Assembly: GCF_028561565.1 (NCBI RefSeq)
Contig: NZ_JAQQTE010000022.1
Location: 189,716-253,715 of the forward strand
From: Gilvibacter sediminis
GTDB taxonomy: Bacteria; Bacteroidota; Bacteroidia; Flavobacteriales; Flavobacteriaceae
DNA length: 64,000 nt
Reading direction: 5' to 3'
Shown here: in pieces, positions 47,614-56,477 of the stretch
Numbering within the stretch: position 1 is the first letter of the stretch
Layout: each line of letters starts with the position of its first letter
Position numbers and translations under genes: made by a program
Notes under the pieces: generated by a model
Seen by the model: the letters and a program-made list of their open reading frames with translations, nothing else
What the model was told of the DNA's origin: nothing
Databases searched by the model: none

Positions 47614-47721
47614 GGTCAGGTTGGTTTTCAGAAAGCTTAAAGGTACTACATAAGATGTATACAATTCTTAAAGCAGTGTTAACACCTAGCTATTGGCCTG
47701 AGAATGTCTTAATTTTATACA

Positions 47722-48846
47722 ATGAAGAATCCAAAGCGTTCCATAGGGTTTGCTTTTACCCGTCACGAAGCAGAAGAGCAGTCTCCCTTTGACCGATTGT
47801 TCGAAGTTTTCCAAGAGTTGATCACTCATACTTCTGGGGATTTTGACGAGGCCATGGATTGGCTCGAGCAACTCGATCAAGAATACCAACTCACCACAGA
47901 GGATTACACCTTAGACGATTTTGTTGAAGACCTCAAGAAGAAGGGGTACATCCGCGAGGAGATCAAACCAGATGGTTCCGGAGGAGTTGCACTTACAGAA
48001 AAGACCGAGCGCGCGCTTCGCAAAAGAGCCTTAGAGCAGATCTTTGGTCGCTTAAAAAGAAGCGGAGCAGGAAACCACAAAACAAAATATACCGGCAACG
48101 GCGATGAAATGGCCGGAGAATTCCGCAACTATCAATTTGGAGATGCCTTGGATCGTATTTCCATGACGGAAAGCCTGCGCAATGCACAGATCAATAATGG
48201 TTTGGATGGATTCCACTTAACAGAGAATGATTTAGTGGTGGAAGAGTCCATGTATAAGGCGCAGATGAGCACGGTACTTATGATCGATATTAGCCACAGC
48301 ATGATTCTTTACGGAGAGGATAGAATCACTCCAGCTAAGAAAGTGGCCATGGCGCTTTCTGAACTCATCATGACCCGCTATCCAAAAGACACCTTAGATA
48401 TTTTAGTGTTTGGTAATGATGCTTGGCCCATCAAGGTCAAAGATTTGCCTTATCTGCAAGTAGGGCCTTATCATACCAACACAGTAGCTGGGCTACAGCT
48501 CGCTATGGATATGCTCCGCAGAAAAAGAAATACCAACAAACAGATCTTTATGATCACCGATGGGAAGCCAAGTTGTCTGCAATTGCCTGACGGACGTTAC
48601 TACAAGAACAGTAATGGATTGGATCCGCATATTGTGAGCAAATGCTACACTATGGCGGCACAGGCCCGAAAGTTGCATATTCCCATCACCACTTTTATGA
48701 TCGCTCAAGACCCCTATTTAATGCAGTTTGTAGATCATTTTACGGCTGCTAATCAAGGAAAGGCCTTCTACACAGGGCTTAAAGGTTTGGGCGAGATGAT
48801 TTTTACCGATTACGAAGCCAATCGCAAAAAGCGAATTAAAGGATAA
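47722..48846 (+). CDS. VWA-domain protein (CoxE-like)
   Basis: This 374-aa protein has an N-terminal helical region (1-175) with a Glu/Lys-rich linker and GRLKRSGAGNHKTKYTGNGDEM. A von Willebrand A domain follows (about 184-340): TVLMIDISHSMIL has the metal-binding Asp189, Ser191 and Ser193, and HTNTVAG and FMITDGKPSCLQL complete the MIDAS site. It is a typical partner of a MoxR/Mg-chelatase-type ATPase, encoded next (7-bp gap). The pair may insert a metal or remodel another complex. It has no signal peptide. Confidence 0.85.
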   Translation: MKNPKRSIGFAFTRHEAEEQSPFDRLFEVFQELITHTSGDFDEAMDWLEQLDQEYQLTTEDYTLDDFVEDLKKKGYIREEIKPDGSGGVALTEKTERALRKRALEQIFGRLKRSGAGNHKTKYTGNGDEMAGEFRNYQFGDALDRISMTESLRNAQINNGLDGFHLTENDLVVEESMYKAQMSTVLMIDISHSMILYGEDRITPAKKVAMALSELIMTRYPKDTLDILVFGNDAWPIKVKDLPYLQVGPYHTNTVAGLQLAMDMLRRKRNTNKQIFMITDGKPSCLQLPDGRYYKNSNGLDPHIVSKCYTMAAQARKLHIPITTFMIAQDPYLMQFVDHFTAANQGKAFYTGLKGLGEMIFTDYEANRKKRIKG

Positions 48847-48853
48847 AAGAGCT

Positions 48854-50317
48854 ATGAATACAGAGAAGATTAAAACGCTTAAAGAACTCAAGGCTGCAGG
48901 ATATACCTATCAGTCTGTCAAAGATGAATTGCGCAAGAACTTAATAGCCAAATTACAGGCCAAAGAAACCGTTTTTGAAGGCATCCATGGTTATGAATAT
49001 TCCGTGATCCCAGAACTGGAGCGCGCCATCTTAAGTAAACACAACATAAATTTATTAGGCCTAAGAGGGCAGGCTAAAACGCGTTTGGCGCGTCAAATGA
49101 TCAGCCTTTTGGATGAATACATTCCTGTAGTTGCTGGTAGTGAGATCAATGATGATCCTTTTGCGCCAGTTTCGCGCTATGCTCGTGAATTATTAGCTGA
49201 GAAAGGAGATGATACTCCGATCAGCTGGTTGCACCGAGAGGATCGCTTTGCAGAGAAGCTTGCCACTCCAGACGTGACTGTTGCAGATCTTATTGGTGAT
49301 GTGGATCCAATAAAAGCGGCCAATCTAAAATTGACCTATGCAGATGATCGCGTGATCCACTTTGGGATGATCCCAAGAGCCAATCGTTGCATCTTTGTGA
49401 TCAACGAATTGCCGGATCTTCAAGCGCGAATTCAAGTGGCGCTGTTCAATATCCTTCAGGAAGGAGATGTACAGATCCGCGGCTTCAAACTGCGTTTGCC
49501 ACTAGACATACAATTTGTCTTTACCGCAAACCCGGAGGATTATACCAATCGCGGGAGCATAGTCACGCCGCTTAAGGACCGTATTGGTTCGCAGATCTTA
49601 ACGCACTATCCAGACAGTTTGGAGATCGCCAGAAAGATCACTCAGCAAGAAACAGAGGCTGCCGCTGCAGAAAAGGCCAATATCTATGTGCCAGATTTGG
49701 CCAAAGATATTTTGGAACAGATCAGTTTTGAAGCGCGGAAAAGCGAGTTCATTGATGCCAAGAGTGGCGTTAGTGCGCGTATGAGTATTACGGCTTATCA
49801 AAACCTACTCAGTACTGCAGAGCGCCGTGCCTTGATCAATAATGAATCGGAGACCACGGTGCGTTTGGGAGACTTTATGGGAGTGATTCCTGCCATTACT
49901 GGTAAAGTAGAACTCGTTTATGAAGGCGAACAAGAAGGAGCGGCTCAAGTGGCTCAACAACTCATAGCTGATGCCGTTTTGGCCAGCTTTGAAAAGCATT
50001 TCCCTAAAGTAGAAAAGCTGCAACGAGACGGAGACAAAGATCCTTATGCTGAGGTTGTCGCTTGGTTCTTTGAAGAACCTGGATTTGAACTCTTAGATAA
50101 TCTCTCTGATGCTGAATACACCAGCGCGTTGAATCGAATTCATCCGCTAGACGATTTGGTACGTGAATACACGCCAGATCTGGCCAAGGAAGATCGCGCC
50201 TTCTATAAAGAGAGCATCTTATGGGCGCTAGCCGAGTATAAAAAGCTCAGCAAACACCCAATGGGAGATGGTCTACACTTTAAAGATCTCTACGGAAGCT
50301 ATATCAGCGGACTTTAA
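48854..50317 (+). CDS. MoxR/Mg-chelatase-type AAA+ ATPase
   Basis: This 487-aa protein has a helical N-terminal part, Walker A GLRGQAKT (69-76; Ala in place of the last Gly as in MoxR-type ATPases), and Walker B with RCIFVINELPDL (about 174-185). Sensor 1 is FVFTANPEDYTNRGSIVTPLKDR, which fits a magnesium-chelatase-I-type core. The C-terminal third is a helical lid with SGVSARMSITAYQNLLSTAERRAL. It works with the VWA protein upstream. Chelatase subunits for tetrapyrrole synthesis are unlikely because the H subunit is absent. Its stop overlaps by 2 nt that of the convergent gene. Confidence 0.85.
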   Translation: MNTEKIKTLKELKAAGYTYQSVKDELRKNLIAKLQAKETVFEGIHGYEYSVIPELERAILSKHNINLLGLRGQAKTRLARQMISLLDEYIPVVAGSEINDDPFAPVSRYARELLAEKGDDTPISWLHREDRFAEKLATPDVTVADLIGDVDPIKAANLKLTYADDRVIHFGMIPRANRCIFVINELPDLQARIQVALFNILQEGDVQIRGFKLRLPLDIQFVFTANPEDYTNRGSIVTPLKDRIGSQILTHYPDSLEIARKITQQETEAAAAEKANIYVPDLAKDILEQISFEARKSEFIDAKSGVSARMSITAYQNLLSTAERRALINNESETTVRLGDFMGVIPAITGKVELVYEGEQEGAAQVAQQLIADAVLASFEKHFPKVEKLQRDGDKDPYAEVVAWFFEEPGFELLDNLSDAEYTSALNRIHPLDDLVREYTPDLAKEDRAFYKESILWALAEYKKLSKHPMGDGLHFKDLYGSYISGL

Positions 50318-50895
50318 GAGCGCGGTTCAAATACCCAATAGGCTTTTCCACTTTGTGGGTTGAAGCTTACTTTATGAATTCCAAGAGGGCTGTAGATCAA
50401 ATATTTTCCTTTGATCTCCAGCTCTTTTCCGTTTAAGGTCGCCTTGTAATCTCCATCCATATAGGTGAAAACAACACCATTGCTAAAGTTTAGGGTTACA
50501 TTTTGCAAGCCGTAATTACGCTTGGAAGCACTCAAGGTCTTGGTGACCGAAATACCGTTAGAGGTGTAACCCCAATTGCTATCGGATTGTGTTACCTGTA
50601 ACCTTTTTGCCGGATTTAAGGTGAGTTTACCGCTGGTTAAAGTATAGGTTTCGGGTTTGTCTCTATAGCTTGGATAGAGAGTAAGCTCATAAGTGGAACG
50701 GATCTCAAATTGTTTAGCATCACTTTTATCTGAAAAAACAACGGCTCCGGTCTCATCCGTGAGTTCAAAAGGAGTATTGGGCGGATAGCTGATTTGATCA
50801 GAAGATTGGCCTGAGCGATAGATCGTCAGATATTCATCTTGAGCTTGAGATAACCAAGCACTGAGTAAAAGACTTATGGTAAGTATAGTTTTCAT
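50314..50895 (-). CDS. small exported protein, unknown function
   Basis: This 193-aa protein has a signal peptide (1-18, ending WLSQAQ). The mature part is rich in beta strands and Ser/Thr/Asn: RSGQSSDQISYPPNTPFELTD, then TLNPAKRLQVTQSDSN and LNFSNGVVFTYMDGDY. The overall look is of a small beta-sandwich carried to the periplasm or surface. I recognise no family. It is encoded 29 bp downstream of the amidohydrolase on the same strand and may form an operon with it. Its stop codon overlaps the stop of the ATPase on the other strand. Confidence 0.65.
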   Translation of the reverse strand: MKTILTISLLLSAWLSQAQDEYLTIYRSGQSSDQISYPPNTPFELTDETGAVVFSDKSDAKQFEIRSTYELTLYPSYRDKPETYTLTSGKLTLNPAKRLQVTQSDSNWGYTSNGISVTKTLSASKRNYGLQNVTLNFSNGVVFTYMDGDYKATLNGKELEIKGKYLIYSPLGIHKVSFNPQSGKAYWVFEPRS

Positions 50896-50924
50896 AATTC
50901 TGTATTGGATTTAATTTTTGAGGT

Positions 50925-52202
50925 TTATTTTAAGATTTTCCCGCCTTTGATTTTTAAATGGATCTTTTTATCAAAATCTCTATCGTTATAAGGATTAGTC
51001 CCGATCACTAAAAAATCGGCATCAAATGATTCGGTTATACTCCCGATTTTTCTTTCGGGATAGATATACTGCGGGGTATAAATTGCTAATATTCTGAATA
51101 TCTCGTGAGCGCGAAAATCCGTCCAATCTCTGAGCGCTTCAATTTCTGGTGCTAAGGTCTTATTGAATCGATCTGAACCGATCAAGACCTTACCACCAGC
51201 TTCATAATAGCGTCTCAAAAAGTCTGATGTCATTGCCTTACGCGCTTCCATCTCAGCGCCTGCAGCGCCGTCCATGTGCCATTGTATGGTTGTGATCACT
51301 GCAAGGTCTGCAGCCACAGCTTTTGTGATCAATTCGTCAGAAACGTAATAATTTTGCTGTTCTCCAGGATCTCCAGTAAAGCCTATGCTCGGTTGATGTG
51401 CAACGGCATCCACGCCAATAGATACAGCTAATTCAAAATCGCTTTTGTTCTCAATATGTGCGAAGACGCGTTTGCCTTTTTTATGTGCTTCTTTCACAAC
51501 GTAAGCAGCGACTTCTGGACTTAATCCACTATTGCCAGCAATAGTATCTGAGGCGTTTTGCTCATAATTCGCTGCGTCTAAAAGAAAGATCTTGACCACG
51601 TAAGGTTGGCCCTCAAAGAAGAACGGGAGTTTCTCTTCTGCATCTTTTATATTGTCCATGAATATATAACTGTTGTTCTCGTCCAATCGACTGGACTTGA
51701 TCTCCTTTTCTTTGGATTTCCAAGTGCTGGCATCACTGAGGCCCATAGCAAAGGGCTCATAGGCCATAAAGGGATGACCTAATGTACTGGTGAGTCCCTG
51801 AAGCGAGAACTTTACCTCCGGTGTATCATAAGTAGTGTACTTATCGCCAATTTTTTCAACGAGGTCTTTTTTGCTCGTAAGATTCAAGACGTAATAGCAA
51901 CCTTCATTTAAATATTGCTGTGGTAGGAATCCCAGCTGCCATTCACGATCCAAATTATGAGTATGGGCATCTGCGAAGGCTGGGATTACAAATTTGCCAC
52001 TGATATCAATAATGGAGTCTATCCGAGCAGGTTCTTCAAAGGTTATTTTACCATTGACGGTGAAGAAGTTTAACTCCAGAAAGGTGTTGTAACGCTGTTG
52101 GTCTTCTGCTTTAAATACTTTTCCTCCTTGGAATAGATAGTTTTGTGCACACACCGTAAGGACGCTGGTCAGAAAGGTGAGTATGAGTAATGGTAGTTTC
52201 AT
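50925..52202 (-). CDS. exported amidohydrolase-family enzyme
   Basis: This 425-aa protein has a signal peptide (1-19). The metal site of the amidohydrolase superfamily is FADAHTHNLDRE (His80, His82), followed by a possible bridging Lys (YVVKIFLLDAAN), RVFAHIENKSDFELAV and VDAVAHQPSIGF with further His residues. LIGSDRF supplies the catalytic Asp. The C-terminal small beta domain contains GSITESFDADFLVIGTNP. Amide-, peptide- or imidazolone-type substrates are possible. It lies in an operon after a TonB-type barrel (5 bp) and probably acts on the compound that barrel imports. Confidence 0.85.
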   Translation of the reverse strand: MKLPLLILTFLTSVLTVCAQNYLFQGGKVFKAEDQQRYNTFLELNFFTVNGKITFEEPARIDSIIDISGKFVIPAFADAHTHNLDREWQLGFLPQQYLNEGCYYVLNLTSKKDLVEKIGDKYTTYDTPEVKFSLQGLTSTLGHPFMAYEPFAMGLSDASTWKSKEKEIKSSRLDENNSYIFMDNIKDAEEKLPFFFEGQPYVVKIFLLDAANYEQNASDTIAGNSGLSPEVAAYVVKEAHKKGKRVFAHIENKSDFELAVSIGVDAVAHQPSIGFTGDPGEQQNYYVSDELITKAVAADLAVITTIQWHMDGAAGAEMEARKAMTSDFLRRYYEAGGKVLIGSDRFNKTLAPEIEALRDWTDFRAHEIFRILAIYTPQYIYPERKIGSITESFDADFLVIGTNPYNDRDFDKKIHLKIKGGKILK

Positions 52203-52207
52203 GATTT

Positions 52208-54628
52208 TTAATTTTCGATTCGGCCGGATTCGTCTTCTATGGCCGTTTTTCTTTTTCGTGCTTTTTTCACCTCGTCAGATCCGAAGTTGTAATTCAAACT
52301 CATTCGGAACTGTCTGCTGTCGGATCCACCGCTTCCGTCAATGATCAGATCACCGAACTCCGTAACTCCTTGCCAGGGCGAGGTAAAAAGGATATCACTC
52401 CCTGCTAAGCGTAAGGTGAGTTTGTCGTTAAAGAATTTTTTCTGCAGCGCCACATCTAGGGATCCAAGACTTTGGGTCTGATAGGTTCCTCCCCAAATAG
52501 AAGGCGATTGGAACCAACCCGAGACCTCAAAGGTGAAATCCGCAGGCAACTTAAAAGTATTCTGTCCGTAGAAACTCAGAGTGTTTTGACTCACGGCCAA
52601 GAAATCTTCTGAGGTGGCTTCATATTCGCTTCTAAAGGCATTAATACTGAAGTAAATGCTCCACCAGTCGTTGATACGCGTCGGGTAGGACACTCCCAGA
52701 TTATACACTCTTTGGTTGGCCACGTTGCGTTGATTGATGAAGTTTTGATCTTCCCCAAGGGCCTCGGTAACCTGAGCAAAAAAGTCAGAGATATAGGTAT
52801 AGGTAAAAGAGGTGGTCAAACGGTAATTATAGGTGTGTGATAGTTTGATGTTGTTGGTGTACTGTGGTTGTAGAAAAGGATTTCCTTGTCTAAAGGTCAG
52901 CTCGTCAATTTTGAATTGGAAAGGATTCAAACTCTGATAGGTTGGGCGTTGAATCCTGCGACTGTAGGTCAAGGCCAAGCTGTTCTTTCTGTTGAGTTGG
53001 TAGGTCAATCCACCACTGGGAAACCAATCGGTATAGTTGCGCTCCACCAGGTCATTGGCGTTGTCTTGGGCTGAGGTCAAATCTCCTTCAGAGATGGTTT
53101 GTTCTACTCTTAGCCCTAATTGCAAGTTCCATTTGTCCCAACGGATGTTGTAATTCAAATAAGCGGCGTTGATCTGCTCGGTATAATCAAAGGTGTTCGT
53201 TTGCTCTAGGTTGAGGATCTCTTGTCCATCCACCACATCAAAGAAGTCAAAGACATTATTGGTCTTTACGTAAGAATAGCGAATTCCAGCGGCGAGTTTT
53301 CCGCTCATCAGCGGTTGTTCGTAATCTACCTGTCCTGCAATGATATCGATCTGAATCGGAGTGATGAATCGAGCAATGGATTCGCTCAGGGTGTCTTCTT
53401 CAGCGCCGTTGAGGTAGAAGTTAGGCTGAAAGTTGTTGCGGTCGCTGTAAAAGTTTCCGTAGTTGAGATCTACTGTAAATTCTCTGCCAATGGTGTCTTT
53501 GTATTTGTAGTTGAGGTTTCCGTTGAGGTTTGATGAGACGTTGTCTGAGTTGCTCTGAGCGATCAATACCTCTACGGGCGTGGTTTCGCCTCCAGGGATA
53601 ATAGGGGTACGGCTGTTGGTTCTGTTGATCACATTACTGAAGTTGGCATTGAAAAGTGCCCCCAGGGTATGTTTATCGTTGATGTAGTAGTCAAAACCTG
53701 TTTTGATGTTGTGATTGTTGATGTCTAGAACCGTAGTGCTCCGCTGATCAAAGGTGGTTCCGTTTTGACGTCTAAACAGATCAATAAAACCAAAACCGTC
53801 TCCAAAGCGGTTGCTGTAAGTTCCGTAGAGGTTGGTCTTTTTACCGCGGTTGTTCAGATTGATGGAACTGTTCACCCGTGGAAATTTACCTTGGATATAT
53901 CCTAGGGTCAAAGAACCGTTGGTTCCCAAGCTCTTGTTGCGCTTAAGAATGATATTGATGATCCCAGCGTTTCCAGCAGCCTCGTATTTAGAGGAGGGTT
54001 GGGTGATGATTTCTATAGATTCAATATCTGTGGATTGCAGCGTCTCTAAGTAGTTGATCAAATCCTGACCAGCAAGCACAGAAGGTCTTCCATCAATATA
54101 GATTTGCACGCCAGCTTTCCCTTCTACTATAATACTGTTGTTATTATCTATAAGTACGCCCGGGGCTTTTCTGAGCAATTCAAAACCAGTACTTCCTGTA
54201 GCATTGATGGTCTTATCTACATTAAAGACCGTTTTATCCGCTAAGACTTCTACAATCGGTTTTTCTGCAATGATGGTAACCTCATCTAAGGCTTCGGCAG
54301 CCTCTTTTAAAGTAATTGTAGGAAGCTTCAAGTTCTCAGTTAGCGTAAAGGCTTCGGACTCGTAGGGAGCAAAACCCAAACTGTTCAGCGCAATATAATA
54401 ACGGTCACTTTGCAGTTCTTTGATCACAAAGTATCCATTATCATCACTAATTGTTGCTTTGACCAAGGTGCTGTCTTGTACCTTGTATAAATAGGTGGTG
54501 GCAAAGGCGACGGGTTGATTGTTAGGATCTACCAATTGCCCACTGAGCTCTAAGTTTTGGGCCGTTATTAAACTACTGCTGAGCAGCAGTATTAATAAAC
54601 TGATTCGTATTTTGATTGCAATGTTCAT
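52208..54628 (-). CDS. TonB-type outer-membrane beta-barrel protein
   Basis: Read from ATG 54628 the protein is 806 aa. A signal peptide (about 1-23, MNIAIKIRISLLILLLSSSL) is followed by a CarboxypepD_reg-like domain (LELSGQLVDPNNQPVAFATTYLY, about 26-105), a plug domain (about 120-215, with GSTGFELLRKAPGVLIDNNNS), and an OMP_b-brl_3-type barrel. The last part is LNYNFGSDEVKK with a basic tail. The plug and N-domain suggest energised import. The next genes in the operon are an amidohydrolase and a small exported protein. A divergent promoter region with a long inverted repeat lies upstream. Confidence 0.85.
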   Translation of the reverse strand: MNIAIKIRISLLILLLSSSLITAQNLELSGQLVDPNNQPVAFATTYLYKVQDSTLVKATISDDNGYFVIKELQSDRYYIALNSLGFAPYESEAFTLTENLKLPTITLKEAAEALDEVTIIAEKPIVEVLADKTVFNVDKTINATGSTGFELLRKAPGVLIDNNNSIIVEGKAGVQIYIDGRPSVLAGQDLINYLETLQSTDIESIEIITQPSSKYEAAGNAGIINIILKRNKSLGTNGSLTLGYIQGKFPRVNSSINLNNRGKKTNLYGTYSNRFGDGFGFIDLFRRQNGTTFDQRSTTVLDINNHNIKTGFDYYINDKHTLGALFNANFSNVINRTNSRTPIIPGGETTPVEVLIAQSNSDNVSSNLNGNLNYKYKDTIGREFTVDLNYGNFYSDRNNFQPNFYLNGAEEDTLSESIARFITPIQIDIIAGQVDYEQPLMSGKLAAGIRYSYVKTNNVFDFFDVVDGQEILNLEQTNTFDYTEQINAAYLNYNIRWDKWNLQLGLRVEQTISEGDLTSAQDNANDLVERNYTDWFPSGGLTYQLNRKNSLALTYSRRIQRPTYQSLNPFQFKIDELTFRQGNPFLQPQYTNNIKLSHTYNYRLTTSFTYTYISDFFAQVTEALGEDQNFINQRNVANQRVYNLGVSYPTRINDWWSIYFSINAFRSEYEATSEDFLAVSQNTLSFYGQNTFKLPADFTFEVSGWFQSPSIWGGTYQTQSLGSLDVALQKKFFNDKLTLRLAGSDILFTSPWQGVTEFGDLIIDGSGGSDSRQFRMSLNYNFGSDEVKKARKRKTAIEDESGRIEN

Positions 54629-54699
54629 AAAGCTGATGTTTGATTGATAAGGCAAATATGAAACGGCTTTAAGACATATAAAAGAACTATCCGACCAGT

Positions 54700-54749
54700 G
54701 GCCCTATGAGCCGATGAACGTGCCCGGACCATTCATCGGGCTATAGGCC
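54700..54749. promoter_or_regulatory. long imperfect inverted repeat between divergent operons
   Basis: GGCCCTATGAGCCGATGAA (54700-54718) pairs with TTCATCGGGCTATAGGCC (54732-54749) around a 13-nt GC-rich loop. It lies upstream of -7-type elements of both operons (54653-54660 on minus, CATATTTG, and 54790-54797 on plus). Its GC content and symmetry contrast with the AT-rich leader. It could be an operator for a shared regulator or a REP-like hairpin; location favours the first. Confidence 0.55.
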
Positions 54750-54789
54750 CATTCGTCTGATGGAGCTATTCGAATCAAATTCAGGTTCT

Positions 54790-54797
54790 TAAATTTG
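54790..54797 (+). promoter_or_regulatory. -7 element of the serine hydrolase gene
   Basis: TAAATTTG matches TAnnTTTG fully and would start transcription near 54804, 10 nt before ATG 54814. No good -33 is seen, so an activator may be required. Confidence 0.45.
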
Positions 54798-54813
54798 AGT
54801 AAATTTCATCATC

Positions 54814-56475
54814 ATGACTAAACGAACACAGATTTTCCTAAGCCTTTTTTTAACGGTTACAAGCCTTTTCCACGCCCAGCAAATTGACCAATCGGCCTTA
54901 AAATCCTTAATAGATCAACAGATCGGTGATGACACCCCTGGTGTAGCCGTAGGTGTTGTATATAAAGGGGATGTGGTTTTTGAGCACTATGCGGGCTTTG
55001 CGAATTTGGAGTACCAAATTCCCGTTGACGATAAGTCGGTTTTCAATATTGCTTCGGTAGCCAAACAATTCACTGCAGCCATGGTTGTAGATCTTAGTTT
55101 GCAAGGTAAAATCAACCTTCAAGACGATCTGAGAACCTACTTGCCGGACTTATACACGGCTATTAAAGAACCCATTACACTAGAACAAATTCTAACACAT
55201 ACTAGTGGCATTAGAGATTATTGTGATCTGATGGCTGTACAGCGCAATCCTTGGTGGAGGCGTGAAGGTTTGAGCAATAAGACGGTTTTGAAGATCCTTC
55301 AAAAACAACAAACGCTCAACTTTGAACCGGGCACGGATTATACCTACAGCAATAGTGGATATATCGTTTTAGCCGCGGTCATCGCAAAGGTTACCGGAGA
55401 ATCCTTTGCAGACTATTCCAAAAGCTGGTTCAAATCCATAGGACTCAATCACACCCAATTCTCTGACAACTATATGGAAGTGATTCCTAATAAGACCACG
55501 GCCTACGCCAATTGGGGAGACGGTCGCTGGCAGATCTATCCTATGATCACAGATCTACACGGAGACGGTTTTCTATATACCACACTAGCCGATATGCTCA
55601 ATTATGAGAAGCAGATCCAGGCGGCCGTGCTTGCAGATCAAGATTCTTGGCAAGCTAAAACGCAACAAGCGTTAAATTTATCTCCAACAGGATACAGTTA
55701 TGGTTTGGAGCAAGGTAGTTTTAGCGGACAACCCATGATCTATCATTCTGGAGCAACGGGAGCTTACGGAGCTCATGTAGCGCGTTTGCCACAAGATGAA
55801 ATAGCTGTGTTTGTCATGAACAACGGTATTGTAGATGCCAGTTATTTGGCAACGCAAGTATTAGAAACCATTTACGGAGCGCAAGAGCAAGGTGTAGCTT
55901 CACCAAGTATGCCAGAGACTTTAGGGCCTAAACCAAAGGAAAGTTCAATTTTAGGCACCTATTTGCTGGAATCGAGCACGGAAGTTGCTATTGTAAAACG
56001 TAACGACACTTTGTTTAGAGAGATCAAAGGCGCCAACCCGGTGGCCCTGGAACACTTTAAAGGCAATGTCTACAAGTACACTAACGGTTCGGGATTAGCC
56101 TTGGCCTTTGTGCCGAGTGAAAAGAGCCCAGGTAAAATGGACTTTGAAATGTATCATCCGCAGATACCCACGCGCAAGGCAGGCTGGCTGCCACCGCTTG
56201 AGATCATCCCAGAAGAACTTCAGAAGCTGTCAGGAGATTTTTCCAACACAGAATTGGATTCTGATATGCTAGTGCGTTATCTAGGCGAAAATCAGTTTAC
56301 GGTGCAATTAAAGGACAGACCTTTAGATGCGGAACTCATACGGGCCAATACCATTAGGGTCAATGGCGGCTATATTTTGACTCCGCAGTTCAACGCAGAC
56401 AACAGCCTTAAAGGATTTTCACTAAATTATGGTCGCGTGCAAAATGTGATCTACACGCCATCAGCTAAAAACTAA
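54814..56475 (+). CDS. exported serine hydrolase (class C beta-lactamase fold)
   Basis: This 553-aa protein has a signal peptide (1-22). The beta-lactamase/transpeptidase-type domain (about 30-370) has the nucleophile motif FNIASVAKQFTAAM (Ser81, Lys84), the second motif YTYSNSGYIVL (Tyr-Ser-Asn) and MIYHSGATGAYGAH as the third (His-Ser-Gly). The C-terminal 170 residues form a beta-rich domain as in other Bacteroidota members (DUF3471-like). It is periplasmic or outer-membrane and probably cleaves a D-amino-peptide or ester rather than a beta-lactam. It is followed by the LytS/LytTR pair after 2 bp, which suggests shared regulation. Confidence 0.88.
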   Translation: MTKRTQIFLSLFLTVTSLFHAQQIDQSALKSLIDQQIGDDTPGVAVGVVYKGDVVFEHYAGFANLEYQIPVDDKSVFNIASVAKQFTAAMVVDLSLQGKINLQDDLRTYLPDLYTAIKEPITLEQILTHTSGIRDYCDLMAVQRNPWWRREGLSNKTVLKILQKQQTLNFEPGTDYTYSNSGYIVLAAVIAKVTGESFADYSKSWFKSIGLNHTQFSDNYMEVIPNKTTAYANWGDGRWQIYPMITDLHGDGFLYTTLADMLNYEKQIQAAVLADQDSWQAKTQQALNLSPTGYSYGLEQGSFSGQPMIYHSGATGAYGAHVARLPQDEIAVFVMNNGIVDASYLATQVLETIYGAQEQGVASPSMPETLGPKPKESSILGTYLLESSTEVAIVKRNDTLFREIKGANPVALEHFKGNVYKYTNGSGLALAFVPSEKSPGKMDFEMYHPQIPTRKAGWLPPLEIIPEELQKLSGDFSNTELDSDMLVRYLGENQFTVQLKDRPLDAELIRANTIRVNGGYILTPQFNADNSLKGFSLNYGRVQNVIYTPSAKN

Positions 56476-56477
56476 TT

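Noticed and set aside
47613-47664. Upstream start of the Asp-box protein
   Set aside because: It would put 17 residues before an otherwise perfect signal peptide.
48854-50317. Walker A with Ala for the last Gly taken as a broken ATPase
   Set aside because: The Gly-x-x-Gly-x-Ala-Lys-Thr form is usual in MoxR-type ATPases, and both MoxR-like proteins here have it.
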